A stretch of DNA of 64,000 nt from positions 191,050-255,049 of the forward strand of contig NW_003314282.1 of assembly GCF_000143415.4 (NCBI RefSeq). Reading direction: 5' to 3'. Every line of letters begins with the position of its first letter. The stretch's first letter is position 1. The notes under the pieces were generated by a model that worked only from the letters and a program-made list of their open reading frames with translations, was not told where the DNA came from and did not search any database. Shown piece by piece: positions 1-11,489 of the stretch. Both the position numbers and the translations under genes were made by a program. Source of the stretch: Selaginella moellendorffii (taxonomy: Eukaryota; Streptophyta; Lycopodiopsida; Selaginellales; Selaginellaceae).

Positions 1-1
1 G

Positions 2-856
2 GCGAGGGAGAAGTTTCTGTCCACCAAGGAGGTTGAACAACAACGAAGGACTGTGGAACAGTGGGTGACGGAGATAGCAGCCTTGAAACGTGTCAGGAGG
101 AGAAGAGCGGTGGCTGCACTATCGGATCTGATGGCTGGCAGAGGCAGGATCGACTCTGATAGTTTCGATCCTCGGTGGATTGTACAAAATGGAGACAAGT
201 TTGCGCTGGTTTCTGATCTTGCCAAGGCAATGGTTGTGGCTGCCGTTGGAATGCATTTGAATAATGCAGATGGAGATGCCTTGATGATGAAAGTGGTGGA
301 GCAGCTCATTGAAGAATGCATGGCCGCACACCCTGCACCGTTGCTGGTTGGACTTATGGTGGAAAGGATCGTAATCCACATCGCAAAACAGTGGGGCATG
401 GGGCCGATGAAGGGGAAGAAGATTGAAGCTTTTCATTATTTCGGCTTGGATTTGGGACCAGTCCTAACGTACTCGCCAACAATTTATATCCCCAGCAGCT
501 GGCAACACTGCTGCGTTGACTTTGCGACTCGGAGAGTGAAAAGTGATCTGCTCTTCATTGACGTGTTTCGAGTTTCTGTTGGGCCACAAAAAGGGATCAC
601 AAAATGGCAGAGTGCGAGCAAGTTCTTCAAGCCTGAGAACATGAGTCTTTATACAGCTGGTTATGATGTGGAAGATATCAGATGGGGTTTTCACTGGATT
701 GGTCCAGAGGGTGGTAAGCCAGACTGGTTTCCCTCAAGGTGGTCGTCTGCTGGAAGTGTTAACTATAATGAAACATACACTGTGTTCTCTGCCGTGGCAC
801 ATCCCCAAGAGGTTGACAGAGTTTTTATCAAAGCACTCGAAGCCGTTGTGATATGA
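2..856 (+). CDS. Hypothetical protein, 5' end outside the window
   Basis: The reading frame is open from base 2 to the TGA at 854-856, so about 284 residues are visible and the start lies to the left; the codon at 53 is GTG, not a convincing start. The first 35 residues are charged and could be helical. The rest is a mixed globular sequence with a Trp-rich C-terminal third (WGFHWIGPEGGKPDWF). I do not recognise a family. It lies in a stretch of decayed genes and transposon remnants, so it may itself be a domesticated or dead element gene. No intron is needed inside the visible part. Confidence 0.45.
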   Translation, partial: AREKFLSTKEVEQQRRTVEQWVTEIAALKRVRRRRAVAALSDLMAGRGRIDSDSFDPRWIVQNGDKFALVSDLAKAMVVAAVGMHLNNADGDALMMKVVEQLIEECMAAHPAPLLVGLMVERIVIHIAKQWGMGPMKGKKIEAFHYFGLDLGPVLTYSPTIYIPSSWQHCCVDFATRRVKSDLLFIDVFRVSVGPQKGITKWQSASKFFKPENMSLYTAGYDVEDIRWGFHWIGPEGGKPDWFPSRWSSAGSVNYNETYTVFSAVAHPQEVDRVFIKALEAVVI

Positions 857-959
857 TCTTGAGCTGAGATTAAACTCAGAAATAAAGATCTCTCTATGTT
901 GCAATCATGGTTCGATATGTTAACACACGCTTATTTGCTGATTTTAGAATATTCTAATG

Positions 960-1480
960 TTTTTTATGCTTCTCCAGGCTTCTTGACAACCTTTCCATCT
1001 ATCTTCAGCCCGGTTTCCAGCTTTTGTCACCGCGACGAAAGCCTGTCCATTTGGAGAGCATCGCTGGAGTTGCATGCGTTTTTGGCTCGCAGTTCTAAGT
1101 TGTCCCATCTGATCCTCTCAAACACGTCTTCGAGGTTTCCACACTTGAGAAACATATCGAGCGCTGCGTTTGCCACGAATATATCTGTGTCGGAGGAACA
1201 GCTTTTTCCAGAGCCGCCGCCTTGACGGCTCAGGAGCTTAAACGCTTCTTTCGCCGCCAGCTCGCCCTGATAGATTCTCCTCATAACAAGGTACCAAAAC
1301 CGTCCACGAGACCAAACTGTGACTCGGCATCCTCTGAAAAACCTGGAAGGCGTCAGCCAAGTTCCCACACTCCCACACTTGGCATATAAACTGATGAGCG
1401 TGTTTGGAAGCTAAGCCCTGGCATCTCTCAACTTCCCTGTGAATTTCCCTGGCTTTATCGAGCGATGCAAACCTTACCAA
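960..1480 (-). pseudogene. PPR gene fragment, duplicate of the 5' part of the 7.0-9.4 kb PPR locus
   Basis: Minus-strand pieces in two frames read as PPR protein: one with DIFVANAALDMFLKCGNLED, another with ADAFQVFQRMPSHSLVSWTV. The same DNA, with small differences, occurs at about 8530-9080. Frame changes and missing stretches (a deletion inside the second repeat relative to the 8.7 kb copy) mean no intact product is possible. Best read as a dead partial duplicate. Nearest genes are unrelated. Confidence 0.7.
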
Positions 1481-1554
1481 AACTTACAAGTTCCGATGCT
1501 CTTCATGTGGCGAAGATGATATTGCTGAACGAGCTGCAATTCAACGTGATCCCA

Positions 1555-1966
1555 GGAACCTCCTTCTCCAATGCCATTGGGATGGTTTCAACATTTCAAA
1601 GACAAACAACAAAATCAGGTAAAATTGAAGTTTTGTTTGTATGCTTTATGATCTAATTTGAATCTACTTTCTCCAGAGTTTCGGATCCTCAATGCTGGAA
1701 AGTTTTCAAATCACAGGCCTTTTCCAATTGTTTTTGTGCCACTGAGGAAGTTCGATGGGAAGACAGCAAGTGAGGTTGTTCCAGCAGTAGTATCCATCAT
1801 CGTGGATGAGCTTGAAGAGCTGTTCGAGCATGGAATTCAGGTGGTGGATGGCGAAGCTGGAAAAGCATTCACGCTGAGAGCAATGCTCATGCAATGGGCT
1901 GGAGATTACAATGCACACTGTGAGGTTGGCAAAATCGTGAACAAGGGAAGGAATGGATGTCGTAGT
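1555..1966 (+). other. Uncharacterised, possibly transposase-derived coding fragment
   Basis: Two putative exons, joined across a short intron (about 1619-1677, ending ctccag), give NAGKFSNHRPFPIVFVPLRK followed by an acidic helix and AMLMQWAGDYNAHCEVGK, ending near a Cys-Arg motif. The style (GDY.AHCEVGK.....GCR) resembles proteins encoded by plant DNA transposons of the tnp2 kind, but I cannot name a family firmly. A splice-like acceptor at about 2022 would fuse it to the following CHAT gene, which looks accidental. Confidence 0.3.
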
Positions 1967-2030
1967 TATGTGTTTTCATTTCTCTTAGCAATTTTGTTTA
2001 AGTGCTTGTATCTTCTCTATAGGTGTATAC

Positions 2031-4071
2031 AAATGGGCGCAGCTACTGAAACTACTTTGTATGATGAGGCAACGATGGAGCTGAAAGAGACTTTGAAGTT
2101 ATTAATTGACAAAGAAGGAGACCTTGAGGAACAGGAATCACAGATTGGCCACTTGCTCCAAAATCTGACACGGGAGGATAGGGATGTCGAACTACATGGC
2201 CTGCAAATATACGAATCTAGACTTTGGATGAAGATGGCGGAGCTTGCGTATGCATATTCGATTAAACTGAGGATCTCTCCACCCCTATTGCTCGTCAATG
2301 AATTCATGAGACAAGCTATCCAACTTGCTGAGCGCTCAATCTCTCCAAGTGTTACAGTCCCTTCAGTTCTTGTTAACCATACTTGTCTGCTGTTTAAGAT
2401 GGGCTTTACTACAGACTCCATCCAGAAATTCGAGGAGCTCCTCAGGTTCGTGGTCTCTCTCTGTTTCTGACGATAAGATTTATTTGTTCAGGTAATTGCT
2501 GCGAATGGATGGAAACTTCGGCTGTTTGAGCATAGGGAGGATCAACAATATAGAGTCACTCAAGCTCTACTTTAAAGGACTCCAGATGCTCCTACTGGAT
2601 GCCAACGAGATCAAACGAGCACTGATCTGGTCTGATAGGAGCTATGCAAGAGACATGCTGTTTCTAGTCAGCAAAGAAGGGAATCGGGAGAACTCGATGG
2701 AGTTCGACATGGACGACGACAGAGCCTGGTCAGAAATTGAAGAAGTCTCCAAGATCATAGGAAAGGAAACAGCCATCTTGATTGTATCTAAGATTTCGAC
2801 ATCAACTTTCGACAACGTGGTTATCTATCTTCTACACAATGGGAATCTTATCAACTACAGACACCAACGCGGCTTTCAAGCTTGCTCGCCATCGGATTTA
2901 CTGAAACTACTGGATGCTAACGACGCAGACAGTACTCTCAGGGATTACTACAAGATCATCATCGAGCCTTTTGAGTCGCAGCTAGAAAGTATCCAACCCA
3001 AGAAACTTGTTTTTGTTCCAAGCGAGGTACTCTAATCCAGTTACTCTCGGGAAGCTGGCGCAGCACGAAATCTTTCGTTGCATCAGCTTCACGCAGGAAG
3101 TTGACGACACTACCTGTGTTGGCTTTCTTCAACAAGGACTCCACCATCTCTCCTTCCTTTGTTGCGTAGATTAGATCTTTGGTGGGGTTTCCTACGACCA
3201 GGTATGATGAAGGCTGTGATTGCTGGGCTAGTCTTCTCTTGTCACAAGAGGAAACTGTGGCTACCGCATATTTCTGGATCAAGTAGTAATTGTCTTCATC
3301 GATCATGGCACCGAAAGGAACAACGGAGATATCCTACAAGTTTCGCAGCTCTTCAGAGTTTGCAAGTAAAAGAAAAAAAAGATAGCACATCGCAAGTCAC
3401 GGGATAGTCCACCCCACTTACTTCCCAGATGGAGCTCTGATCTTGGCAGTGCCAGAGGACGACCTTGCAAAGTCAGCTCGATCTTCCGAGTTTGAGGAGT
3501 GCTTCTTGAGATCTCTCACGCTCACAGGGGACGAGGTCGTAGAGCTTGCAGGAGAAAGCCTGTTTCGAGCATCAGCTGCGGTTCTCAGCGCTTCCAGGAG
3601 AGTGTTTGCTGAGGGAACCTTGGCGCTGCCGAGGTCGTTCCACATCTCTGGAGTTCCGTCCGTGGTGATATCACTGTTGGACGTGAGAGACAAGCCCACC
3701 CTTGAGCTCATGGAGAAGATGTATGGGAATCTGGTGGAAGGGATGGATATTGCGAGCGCTCTCCAAAAGGCTGCTGTGGAGATGATCGAGGCCGACGATG
3801 GTTTCGAGATTTACGATGTAAGGGACTGGGCAGCGTTCTTCGTCTCGGGTAGTCTCAAGAACCCTAAATTTTAAATTCTTTTCCGTCCATTTTCCTAGGG
3901 TACAGCTTCCAGCTCTTATTTGAAGCAACCTCATGCCAGACCAAGCTACCTTCGCAACAGCATGTCAGCGGCGGCAACGCTCTCTCTGATGCAGCGCTGG
4001 ATGAGGAGCATCCCGGATTCCATCGCGATTCCAACTGTGGAGGTGAAAGTGTTTGAGAAGCTTGCAGCCTA
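2031..4071 (+). pseudogene. CHAT-domain (caspase/separase-like) gene broken by an internal inversion
   Basis: The N-terminal half (about 2031-2460 and 2530-3030) is helical, TPR-like, ending LVFVPSE at a GT donor (3030). The CHAT core should follow, but its first half (GAMIDEDNYYLIQKYA, YLVVGNPTKDL) lies on the minus strand at 3333-3045 with its own acceptor (cttgtag before GATATC). The plus strand resumes at 3430 with DGALILAVPE and runs through EGTLALPRSF, GVPSVVISLLDV and DWAAFFVSG, then a short intron and a terminal exon to TAG at 4071. The block around the expected catalytic His is missing and the expected Cys of the LSAC motif is Ser (LSASRRV). The frame also changes near 2565. A dead gene is the simplest reading; assembly error is the alternative. 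Confidence 0.7.
3040..3400 (-). other. Inverted segment inside the CHAT gene
   Basis: This stretch holds one CHAT exon (3333 down to about 3045, minus strand) plus the 3' part of the intron before it, while the exons on both sides are on the plus strand. Reversing it would give exon order and frame as expected for a CHAT domain (VPSE, then DISVVPFGAM). Left breakpoint about 3031-3046, right breakpoint between 3336 and 3415. Confidence 0.7.
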
Positions 4072-4992
4072 GGGCGCCTCACATTTCGTCGGAGCCTGAT
4101 GGGATCTGGCTTGTGGGGGTCCAGTCTTCAAAGAGATACCCAAGAGATTCACAGCAGCAAGCGAGAATGATGTGATACTCTTGGATGAGAATCTCAGCTC
4201 GGGGAAACTTTACCTCTTGCTCATGCTATCCTTGCATTCTCTCCACAAGTTCTCCAAGGGGAACAAAGGTGCAGCAAGTCTCATCTTTAGAATGCCAGAG
4301 AGAAATTCCAGCTGCTCATGGCGATCAGAGAGGCTCTCTTGGTTCTCTCTTGCTCCCAATGACCTTGTCAAAGGGCTAGAGCCATCTCAAGAATAAGACT
4401 TGGTCAAAGTTAGAAATTTTTCTTTCTTTTTTTTGGTTATAGTGGGGGAATAAGAGAATATTCTGCTAGAAAGGGGCAGGGCAAACAGCCAATTTCCAGG
4501 AATAACATGTGTGTAGAAGTGAAGGGAGTGTAATAAAGAGAAGGTTCTTGGAAGGATGCTTCATCCAACAGCCTTGGAGTGCATGGAGCAAAGGTTGGCA
4601 ATGCAACAATGACTATAGTCACATCATAGTGAGAATTGCTTGAGATCAATCAATTTGTGTGAGTTGTCCGACTTGTGGGCAGCACTGGGTTAGAATGTTG
4701 GCAAAGGTTCTAGCAGCTGATGAAGCTAGGAACGAGGTTAGGCAGCAATGATTTTCCACTTTGCTAGTGTGTCGTCATGAGGAGCAACATTGTTTAGTGC
4801 ACTGCCCAAGAAGCAAAGCAAGTGTGGAGATTGTGGTAGAAGGGTGAGCACTAGGAGAAGCCAAGCTACCCTCACCAAATCGAGGCCATTCCTTCCTGGT
4901 GTATGAGCCAAAGAAGTCAAAAGTACTTGGCGAGATTTGTAGAAGCACAAAAGCGAGAGGAAAGACGAACAAGGTAAAGACGTGAGAGAGAT

Positions 4993-5560
4993 TTGAGAAT
5001 TCTTGTGAGAAATTTGCCATTGGATTATGATCCCGAGAGTCCAAGAGCGAGGAGTGCAAATCCTCAACCAAACAGTCTTGTCAGCAAGCAGGAGAATAAT
5101 CAAGAACAAGAAGATGAGTGGCAAGAGTTCCAGTCATCACCACAGTGGCAACAGCCAGTAGAGCAACGGCAACAACAACCACAATCCAACAAGTACAACA
5201 GCCTCAACAACAACAAATCAAGGCAGATGCAATAGATTGCAGGAAACTTTTTTCAGCCACGTTACAAGGTGTAGCTGCAGAATGGATGGCTCAAGTTCCA
5301 GCAGTGATAGATTGGGCAGCGTTGAGGGTATCCTTTTTGGCTACCTTCAGGCTGGTAAGCTTTTCACAACGACTTATGAGTGATCTGAGTCATTTCCAAC
5401 TCTTGCCAGGTGAGAGTTTACAAAGCTATACATTAAAGTTCAAGGGATTAATCCTCAAGAAGCAGCCACATTCGACAAAAGAGGAGCAAGCACAGTACCA
5501 CATGAATGGCTTGCCTCTTCTATATAGTTTTCTCATATTGGAAGTCTTATTTCTCTTATC
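4993..5560 (+). mobile_element. LTR-retrotransposon gag remnant
   Basis: A Gln/Asn-rich stretch (4993-5235) is followed, in another frame, by a sequence of retrotransposon gag type: LQGVAAEWMAQVP, then WAALRVSFLATF, then LLPGESLQSYTLKFKGLI. The order of small hydrophobic, W..L...F and GESL..Y..KFK blocks is typical of the Ty3-type capsid domain. No protease, reverse transcriptase or LTR is seen nearby, and the frames are broken, so this is a remnant. Confidence 0.6.
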
Positions 5561-7032
5561 TAGTGTTTTCATATAGTTAAATTTTGAAAAACCACATCAT
5601 TTGGCTTGCTATGTGAGAGCTTGTGGGTTTCCAAATAGTGCATGCTCTGCAGCACTAGTAGCACTAATAGTCATAGGCTTTGGAGCTGTCTTGCAGAGGT
5701 TTGTGATGCTGTGCAGCACCAATCTCAAGATCTTAGCACAAGGTCAAATGGGACAGTTTTTGGGGTTGTTATCAACACTCCAAACTTGGCAAGTTTGACT
5801 AGTGGGAATTATCTCCAGGGAATAAACATTTACATTGTGCACCCGGAGGATAATATGATCAAGTTGGCTCTCCATAGTTTGTGCATGAGACGGCAAGAAA
5901 TGATGCTTGCTAGAGAGTAGGACATCCTACAGCATTTTGAAGCGCATACCCATATCGTGCAGCTCTGGTTGTTGAGTTTTGGAGCCCCTGACCCAGTCAT
6001 CAGCCCTCTCCAGCTAAGTTAACAAACAAGTTAACATCTGACCCTATTCTCAAGATATTGCATGGCATTCATGGGGTTCAAATGCTTGAGGTGCATTTTG
6101 ACTACAAGGTGCTGGTGCATCCAGAGATAGAGTCCCATACTGCCATATAACCAATAAATGGCATATGTCATTTGCCATGATGCTGTTCTATGCTGATTGC
6201 ATCTTGCTCAATGGTGATTTGAAAGTCAATTCTAAATTCTCTTTTAATTTTTTCTATCTATGCATTAATCCTTTTGTGAGCCTTAGATTTTCCCAAGACT
6301 TCTGTTTAGTGCAGAAAGTTTGGCTTTTGATCACAAGAGACTGTTTGCCTGGGGAGACTCTCCTCCATCTTTGTTCACATGCCTTGGAGGCTCTAGGACA
6401 TCTCTCTCCCGGAGACAAATCCAAAGGCATTCTTCAGGAATTCTTGGCAAATGTGCAAATGTGCAGTGCCTGAGTAAAAGGCTGAAGATTCAGTTAAACC
6501 TTTGCAAGTTGCAGTGTTCCTTGACTTTTCGTATTAACCTTGAATACCAAGAGAATATTCTGGGAATATTTTATGGCTTTAGGCCTCAAATGTTTGCATG
6601 GGGAGAAAAATATATGAAAAACTCATCATTATGTTTTGACTTTACTTGCACACACTCTTGTTTTTCTATGGGTTTAAGTTGGTAACTGCCATGCTATTGC
6701 ATCCTCTATTAACTAACAATTGAATTTCTAAGTGACAGTCTAGCATTGCTTTGATCTAGCGCCTTAAACATCTAATGCATTAATCATCCCAAACATTATA
6801 AAAGGGATTGTTGTTCATTTTCCTGGCTTAAATACCATGAAAGTGGACAAATGAATTATATATAGGTATATATATATTGCCACATGGGTACAACCATTGC
6901 CACATCATTTCAACTTTTACAAAGTGTAAAGTTCTTGTCAAGAACTTGCATAGATGTTAGACATAGGATCGTAAGCAGCTGAGTTCTCTGGATTGAACAC
7001 CACCAATGCCTCAAACGCAATCCTCCCATGCT
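5561..7032. other. No gene recognised
   Basis: Only short open frames without recognisable domains. Probably decayed repeat DNA between the gag remnant and the PPR pseudogene; AT content rises towards 6.8 kb. Confidence 0.5.
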
Positions 7033-9440
7033 TCATGTCCCTCCACTTGTGACAAGCCCCAAGCAGCGCCATCCAAGCCAGCCATAAAAGTCCACCATGC
7101 ACGTCGCAAGAACTCCATCACCCTCCAAGCCACACCTGTAAATCTCCGAGTGGATCTCTTTCCCAGCTTGGAGAGACACAACCCTGGCAAAAGCAGTGAG
7201 AGCAGCGGCCAGAGTTTGAGTGTCGGGGGTGTAACTCTTGTTGACCAGTTTGTAGAGCTCCAGTGCTATGTCACGTTCTCCATCATCGGCGTATCCCAGC
7301 ATGAGCGTGCTCCACAAAACCAGGCCCGGATCTGGCATAGTGTCAAAAACTCGCCGAGCATCGCCCATGCTTCCACACTTGACGTAAAAGTCGATCAAGC
7401 TGCTCGCGACGAAGGTGTTTTCCAAGTCACCGGGACACTTGGCTGCTGCCTCCGAGTGGACCGCCATTCCTTTCTCGAGAGCTGCTAACTTGACAAAATT
7501 TCCCTCGACTTGAGTGCCATCTTCTTTCTCGGCCAGACCAATGCAGGCTTTCAGTGCTGCTACGATCGCTCGAGTGTCCGGGACACAGTCTTGTGGTCGC
7601 AAACCAGTGAAAGCCTCCAGTGCCAGATCTTCTTTACCGTTTCGAGCGTAGCCAAGCACGAGTGACGTCCAAGAGACCAAGTTTTGTGAAGCAGCTCCTC
7701 CCAGGAAGACTCTCCGAGCCTCCTCCATTCTACCACAGTGCGCGTACATGTCGATCAAAGAGCTTGCAACGAAAACGTTCGAGTCGCAGCAGCACTTAAC
7801 AGCCTGAGAGTGAACATCTCTTCCTCGCTCGAGAGCTGCGTTCTGCTTGCCATGGTTCCCAAGTTCTCGTTCCTTACCGGCCAAGCCCGTGCATGCCTTC
7901 AAAGCCGCGACGAACGTCAACCCATTTGGCACAAATCCTTGCGATTGCATCTCTCCAACCAAGTCCAGAGCTACTTCTTCCTCTCCATTCTCTGCGTGGC
8001 CGAGAGTCAGATCAGTCCAGAGAACTACATCTCGACGGTGCCTCAGTATCCTGTCGAAAACCATGCGAGCTTCCACCATGCTCCAACACTTCGCATACAA
8101 ATCCACCAGAGAGCTCGCCACGAACACGTCCGTTTCCAAACCACGCTCGGCAACTTCAGCGGGGAGAACCTCTGCTACTTCCAACGATTTTCGCTTGACA
8201 AGCTTGCCATATATCTCGGTGCCTTCCTCTCTCGCTGCTTTCCCGGCACAGGCCTTCAACGCCGCAACGTAATTCCGACAATCTGGTGTGCAGCCTCGAG
8301 AACTCATGCACCGGAATAACTCGAGAGCAATCTCTTCCTCTCCATTGTCAGCATACAACACCGAGTCGTGCGAGACGATCATGTCGAAAACTTTGCGAGC
8401 GTCGAGCAAGCTCCCACATCTTGCATACATCTCCACCAGCGAGCTCGCCAAAAAAACATCCGAGTCGTAGTAAAACTGCGACACAGCCATCGCGTGAATG
8501 GCCATTCCCTTCTCCAAGCTTTGCGCCTTGACAACCTTTCCATCTATCTTCTGCCCGGTTTCCATCGCAGCCAGAGCCATGCAAGCTTTTACCACCGCCA
8601 CGAGAGCCTGTCCGTTCGGAGAGCATCGCTGGAGTTGCATGCGTTGGAACAGCTCGAGGGCCACCTCTGGCTCGCGGTTCTCGGAGTATCCCGCGATCAA
8701 AGTTGTCCACGACACAACATCCGGGCGCTGGATCCTCTCAAACACCTGGCGAGCGTCTTCGAGGCTTCCACACTTGAGAAACATATCGAGCGCTGCGTTT
8801 GCCACGAATATATCTGTGTCGGAGGAACAGCTTTTTCCAGAGCCGCCGCCTTGACGAGTTTGTGTTGGCTCGGGAGCTTAACCGCTTCTTTCGCTGCCAG
8901 CACGCCCTGATAGATTCTCCTCATAACCAAGTACCAAAACCGTCCAGGAGACCAAACTGTGACTCGGGATCCTCTGAAAAACCTGGAAGGCGTCAGCCAA
9001 GTTCCCACACTCCCACACTCGGCATATAAACTGATGAGCTCCCTGGCTTTATCGAGCGGTGCAAACCTTAGCAAAAACTTGCCGCTGGACCATGAGCTTC
9101 TACTGCAAGCCTTTCAAGCAGCGACGTAAGAGAGACCATCCTTCTGACCTCATCCTGGAGAAGAGATCGAGCGCGAGCTCTCCTTGATCGTTATCGGCAT
9201 GAGCGCGTTCCAAGGGACCACATCGTCGTGCGGGTGTCCGCGAGGCTGCCACATTTTGCGAACATGTTTATCAGAGTGTGTTTGTTTCCATACCCGTTTG
9301 GATGGCATCAGCGTGAGCAATCCTTCCTCTGTCCAAGTCTTTGGCAGCGGAGCAATCTTCGAGCCGATCAAGCAGCCGGCGAGATTTTTGGATCGAACCT
9401 TGGACGTGTTGTTGGCACTCTTGCGTATCACTTGCATTGA
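7033..9440 (-). pseudogene. PPR gene, 3' two-thirds open (590 codons), 5' part frameshifted
   Basis: The minus-strand frame 8805-7033 encodes a run of PPR motifs (VSWTTLIAGYSENREPEVAL, FVASSLIDMYAHCGRMEEAR and similar). Upstream, 9437-8806, PPR sequence continues but jumps frames several times (RRLLDRLEDCSAAKDLDRGR, then NMFAKCGSLADT, then AFQVFQRIP-like pieces), so no full protein can be made without repair. The codon at 8805 is GTG and not a natural start. The last repeat is cut short near 7080 (MVDFYGWLGW) with no E or DYW tail. The 5' part is duplicated at 960-1480. Either a recent pseudogene or a truncated family member. Confidence 0.7.
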
Positions 9441-9847
9441 CGGCGACAGTGTGTAGACTTTTGTTCCTCGCGAGGAGAGGCCACGAAGAAGCTAGAAAGT
9501 AAGGAACACTGAGTGGAAGAAAAAGAACATTATAACTTGATAACATGACCACGAAATCGTGGAAATCACGAAATCTGGAAATAATATCCAGATTTGCCAA
9601 TGGAGTGGCCATTGCTCCTCCAGCGTGGTCACAAGAAGGCACGCATATAAACCCTAAGACTTGGACGGCAACAGTTGGATGCTGGATCGCATCGAAAAAT
9701 CCAAGCGAAACGAGACTATCGATTTCAGTGACAAGCGCTTCCTTAATGCCGCGTGAATGCCACTTCAAATAAAATATGATAGTGGAACTCTAGAAGATAA
9801 ACTATCACCTCACACATATAGCGCAGTTCTTCGTTGGATCAGTGGTC
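9441..9847. promoter_or_regulatory. Intergenic, upstream of the dehydrogenase gene
   Basis: No gene recognised. It must contain the promoter and 5' leader of the plus-strand dehydrogenase gene; no clear element identified. Confidence 0.4.
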
Positions 9848-11011
9848 ATGGATTCCACATGGTGGAGCAAGGACACGATCGCGCTCGTCACCGGCGCCAA
9901 CAAAGGGCTCGGCCTCCAGATCGTGCGCGAGCTGGCGTCGCGCGGCATTACGACGATTCTCACATCCAGGGATGAGCGCCGGGGCCGCGAGGCTGCGGAA
10001 ACCCTGGCGCGCGAGGGATTGGCGGTCGTCTACCACCGCCTGGATGTCTGCGACGCCGGATCCGTGGAAGAAATCGCGCGCTGGATCGCGGCGGAGTATC
10101 CATCGGGCATTGACATCCTGGCAAGTGGAAAATACTTCGAGTGTTCTTGGTGTTCTTGGTGTTCTTGGCATTCGTTACTGCGGGATCTCGGTGATCACAT
10201 CTAAGATTCGTGTATCCTCCTTGCAGATCAACAATGCGGGAGTGATGCTGCTGCTAGATCGTGACAGACTCGAGGCGGCGAGGACGATCATCGGCACGAA
10301 TTACTACGGCCTCAAGAGGACCACCGAGGCGATTCTCCCACTCCTCAAGCGCGGCGGCCGGATCATCAACATGAACTCCAAGGCCGGAGACATCGCGGTA
10401 AAGATTTTCTCTTCCCGAAGATCTTTGTTCTCATCTTTGTTTCTACGTACCAGTTCGTCAAGAACGAGTGGAGAGAAAGGCTCCAAGACCTCCGGCGCCT
10501 CACCGCCCAAGAGATCGATCGATTCATCGCGGAATTCCTCCGCGACGTCGGGGAGAATCGAGTGACCGCCGCTGGCTGGCCGACCTTCGACTACGTCCCG
10601 GGCGATCCAGAGGCAGTCTCGAGCTACTGGGTCTCCAAGATCGCCGCCGCCGCCTACACGCGCCTCCTCCACAAGCAAATCGCGCAGAGCTCGCGAGAGG
10701 ACCGCCAGATCTTCGTGAATTCGATGTGCCCGGGATTGACAGCCACGGACATGACGACCAAGGTCGGGCATTCGGTAGAGATTGGAGCGGACACCGCAGT
10801 GTGGCTCGCGCTCATCCCCAGCGCCGCCAGCCCCTCCGGGGGATTTTTCATGCTCCGGCGAGACGTGGGCTTCTCTGGAATGCCGTTCTACTGCAATGGG
10901 GAGCTCCAGATCATCCAGAACGAGGACAAACCGGCGATGGATCTGGAGCCTCTGCCCAGCGCCGAGAAGGGGGAAATTAAAGAGCATCCTCTTCCTCTTC
11001 AAGCAATGTGA
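9848..11011 (+). CDS. Short-chain dehydrogenase/reductase (plant carbonyl-reductase type)
   Basis: Three exons, 9848-10120, 10227-10397 and 10454-11011, give 333 residues with no frame break. Classic SDR landmarks are in place: nucleotide-binding TGANKGLG at residues 15-22, NNAG at 93-96, catalytic Ser142 and YWVSK with Tyr206 and Lys210. The insert between Ser and Tyr is long, as in the single-chain carbonyl reductase, menthone reductase and salutaridine reductase group, which use NADPH to reduce ketones or aldehydes. No targeting peptide is evident, so probably cytosolic. Substrate cannot be told from sequence. The first intron has a GC donor (CTG then gcaagt) and a normal ccttgcag acceptor; the joined protein reads GIDIL-INNAGV, exactly as the family requires. 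The C-terminal tail is rather long and acidic. ATG at 9848 is the first in frame; GTG at 9842 is not a start. Confidence 0.88.
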
Positions 11012-11489
11012 GCAATGCGCTGGGGATCGATTCAATCGAAGCAATCCCACAGCGCCCAGCTCCAATCCAGTCGATATTGCTTAAGATTATGTTGAGCTCC
11101 TGCTCTGGAGAGCAGAGCACGGCAGGAGCTCGACCGTCTGTAAGCGTCCAAAACAAATCAATCTAGCTAGCAATCAGTCAAACGCGCGATCAGAAAACTT
11201 TGAAGACTGATTTGATTCGAATGCGTCATCGATCGAAACCTCAGCGCTGGTTCGCATCACATCGCGACAGCCGCAAGCCAAGAACCCTAGACTAGCAACC
11301 AAGAACCCTAGAGTAACACGAGCCCTAAAAAAATTAAAAAGAAAATATGCTTCTAGCATATTCTACCAAGAATATGCTAAACCCTTAAAATAAAACACCT
11401 CACGCGGAGAAAGAATCAAGGGATTACATTTACACACATTGCAACAAGGAAAACAAACAAAAAATTTTCTTCCCTTCCCTCACGTTTTT
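11012..11489. other. Convergent intergenic region
   Basis: Lies between the 3' ends of the dehydrogenase and AP-2 mu genes. AT-rich towards 11300-11460. No coding signal. Confidence 0.5.
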
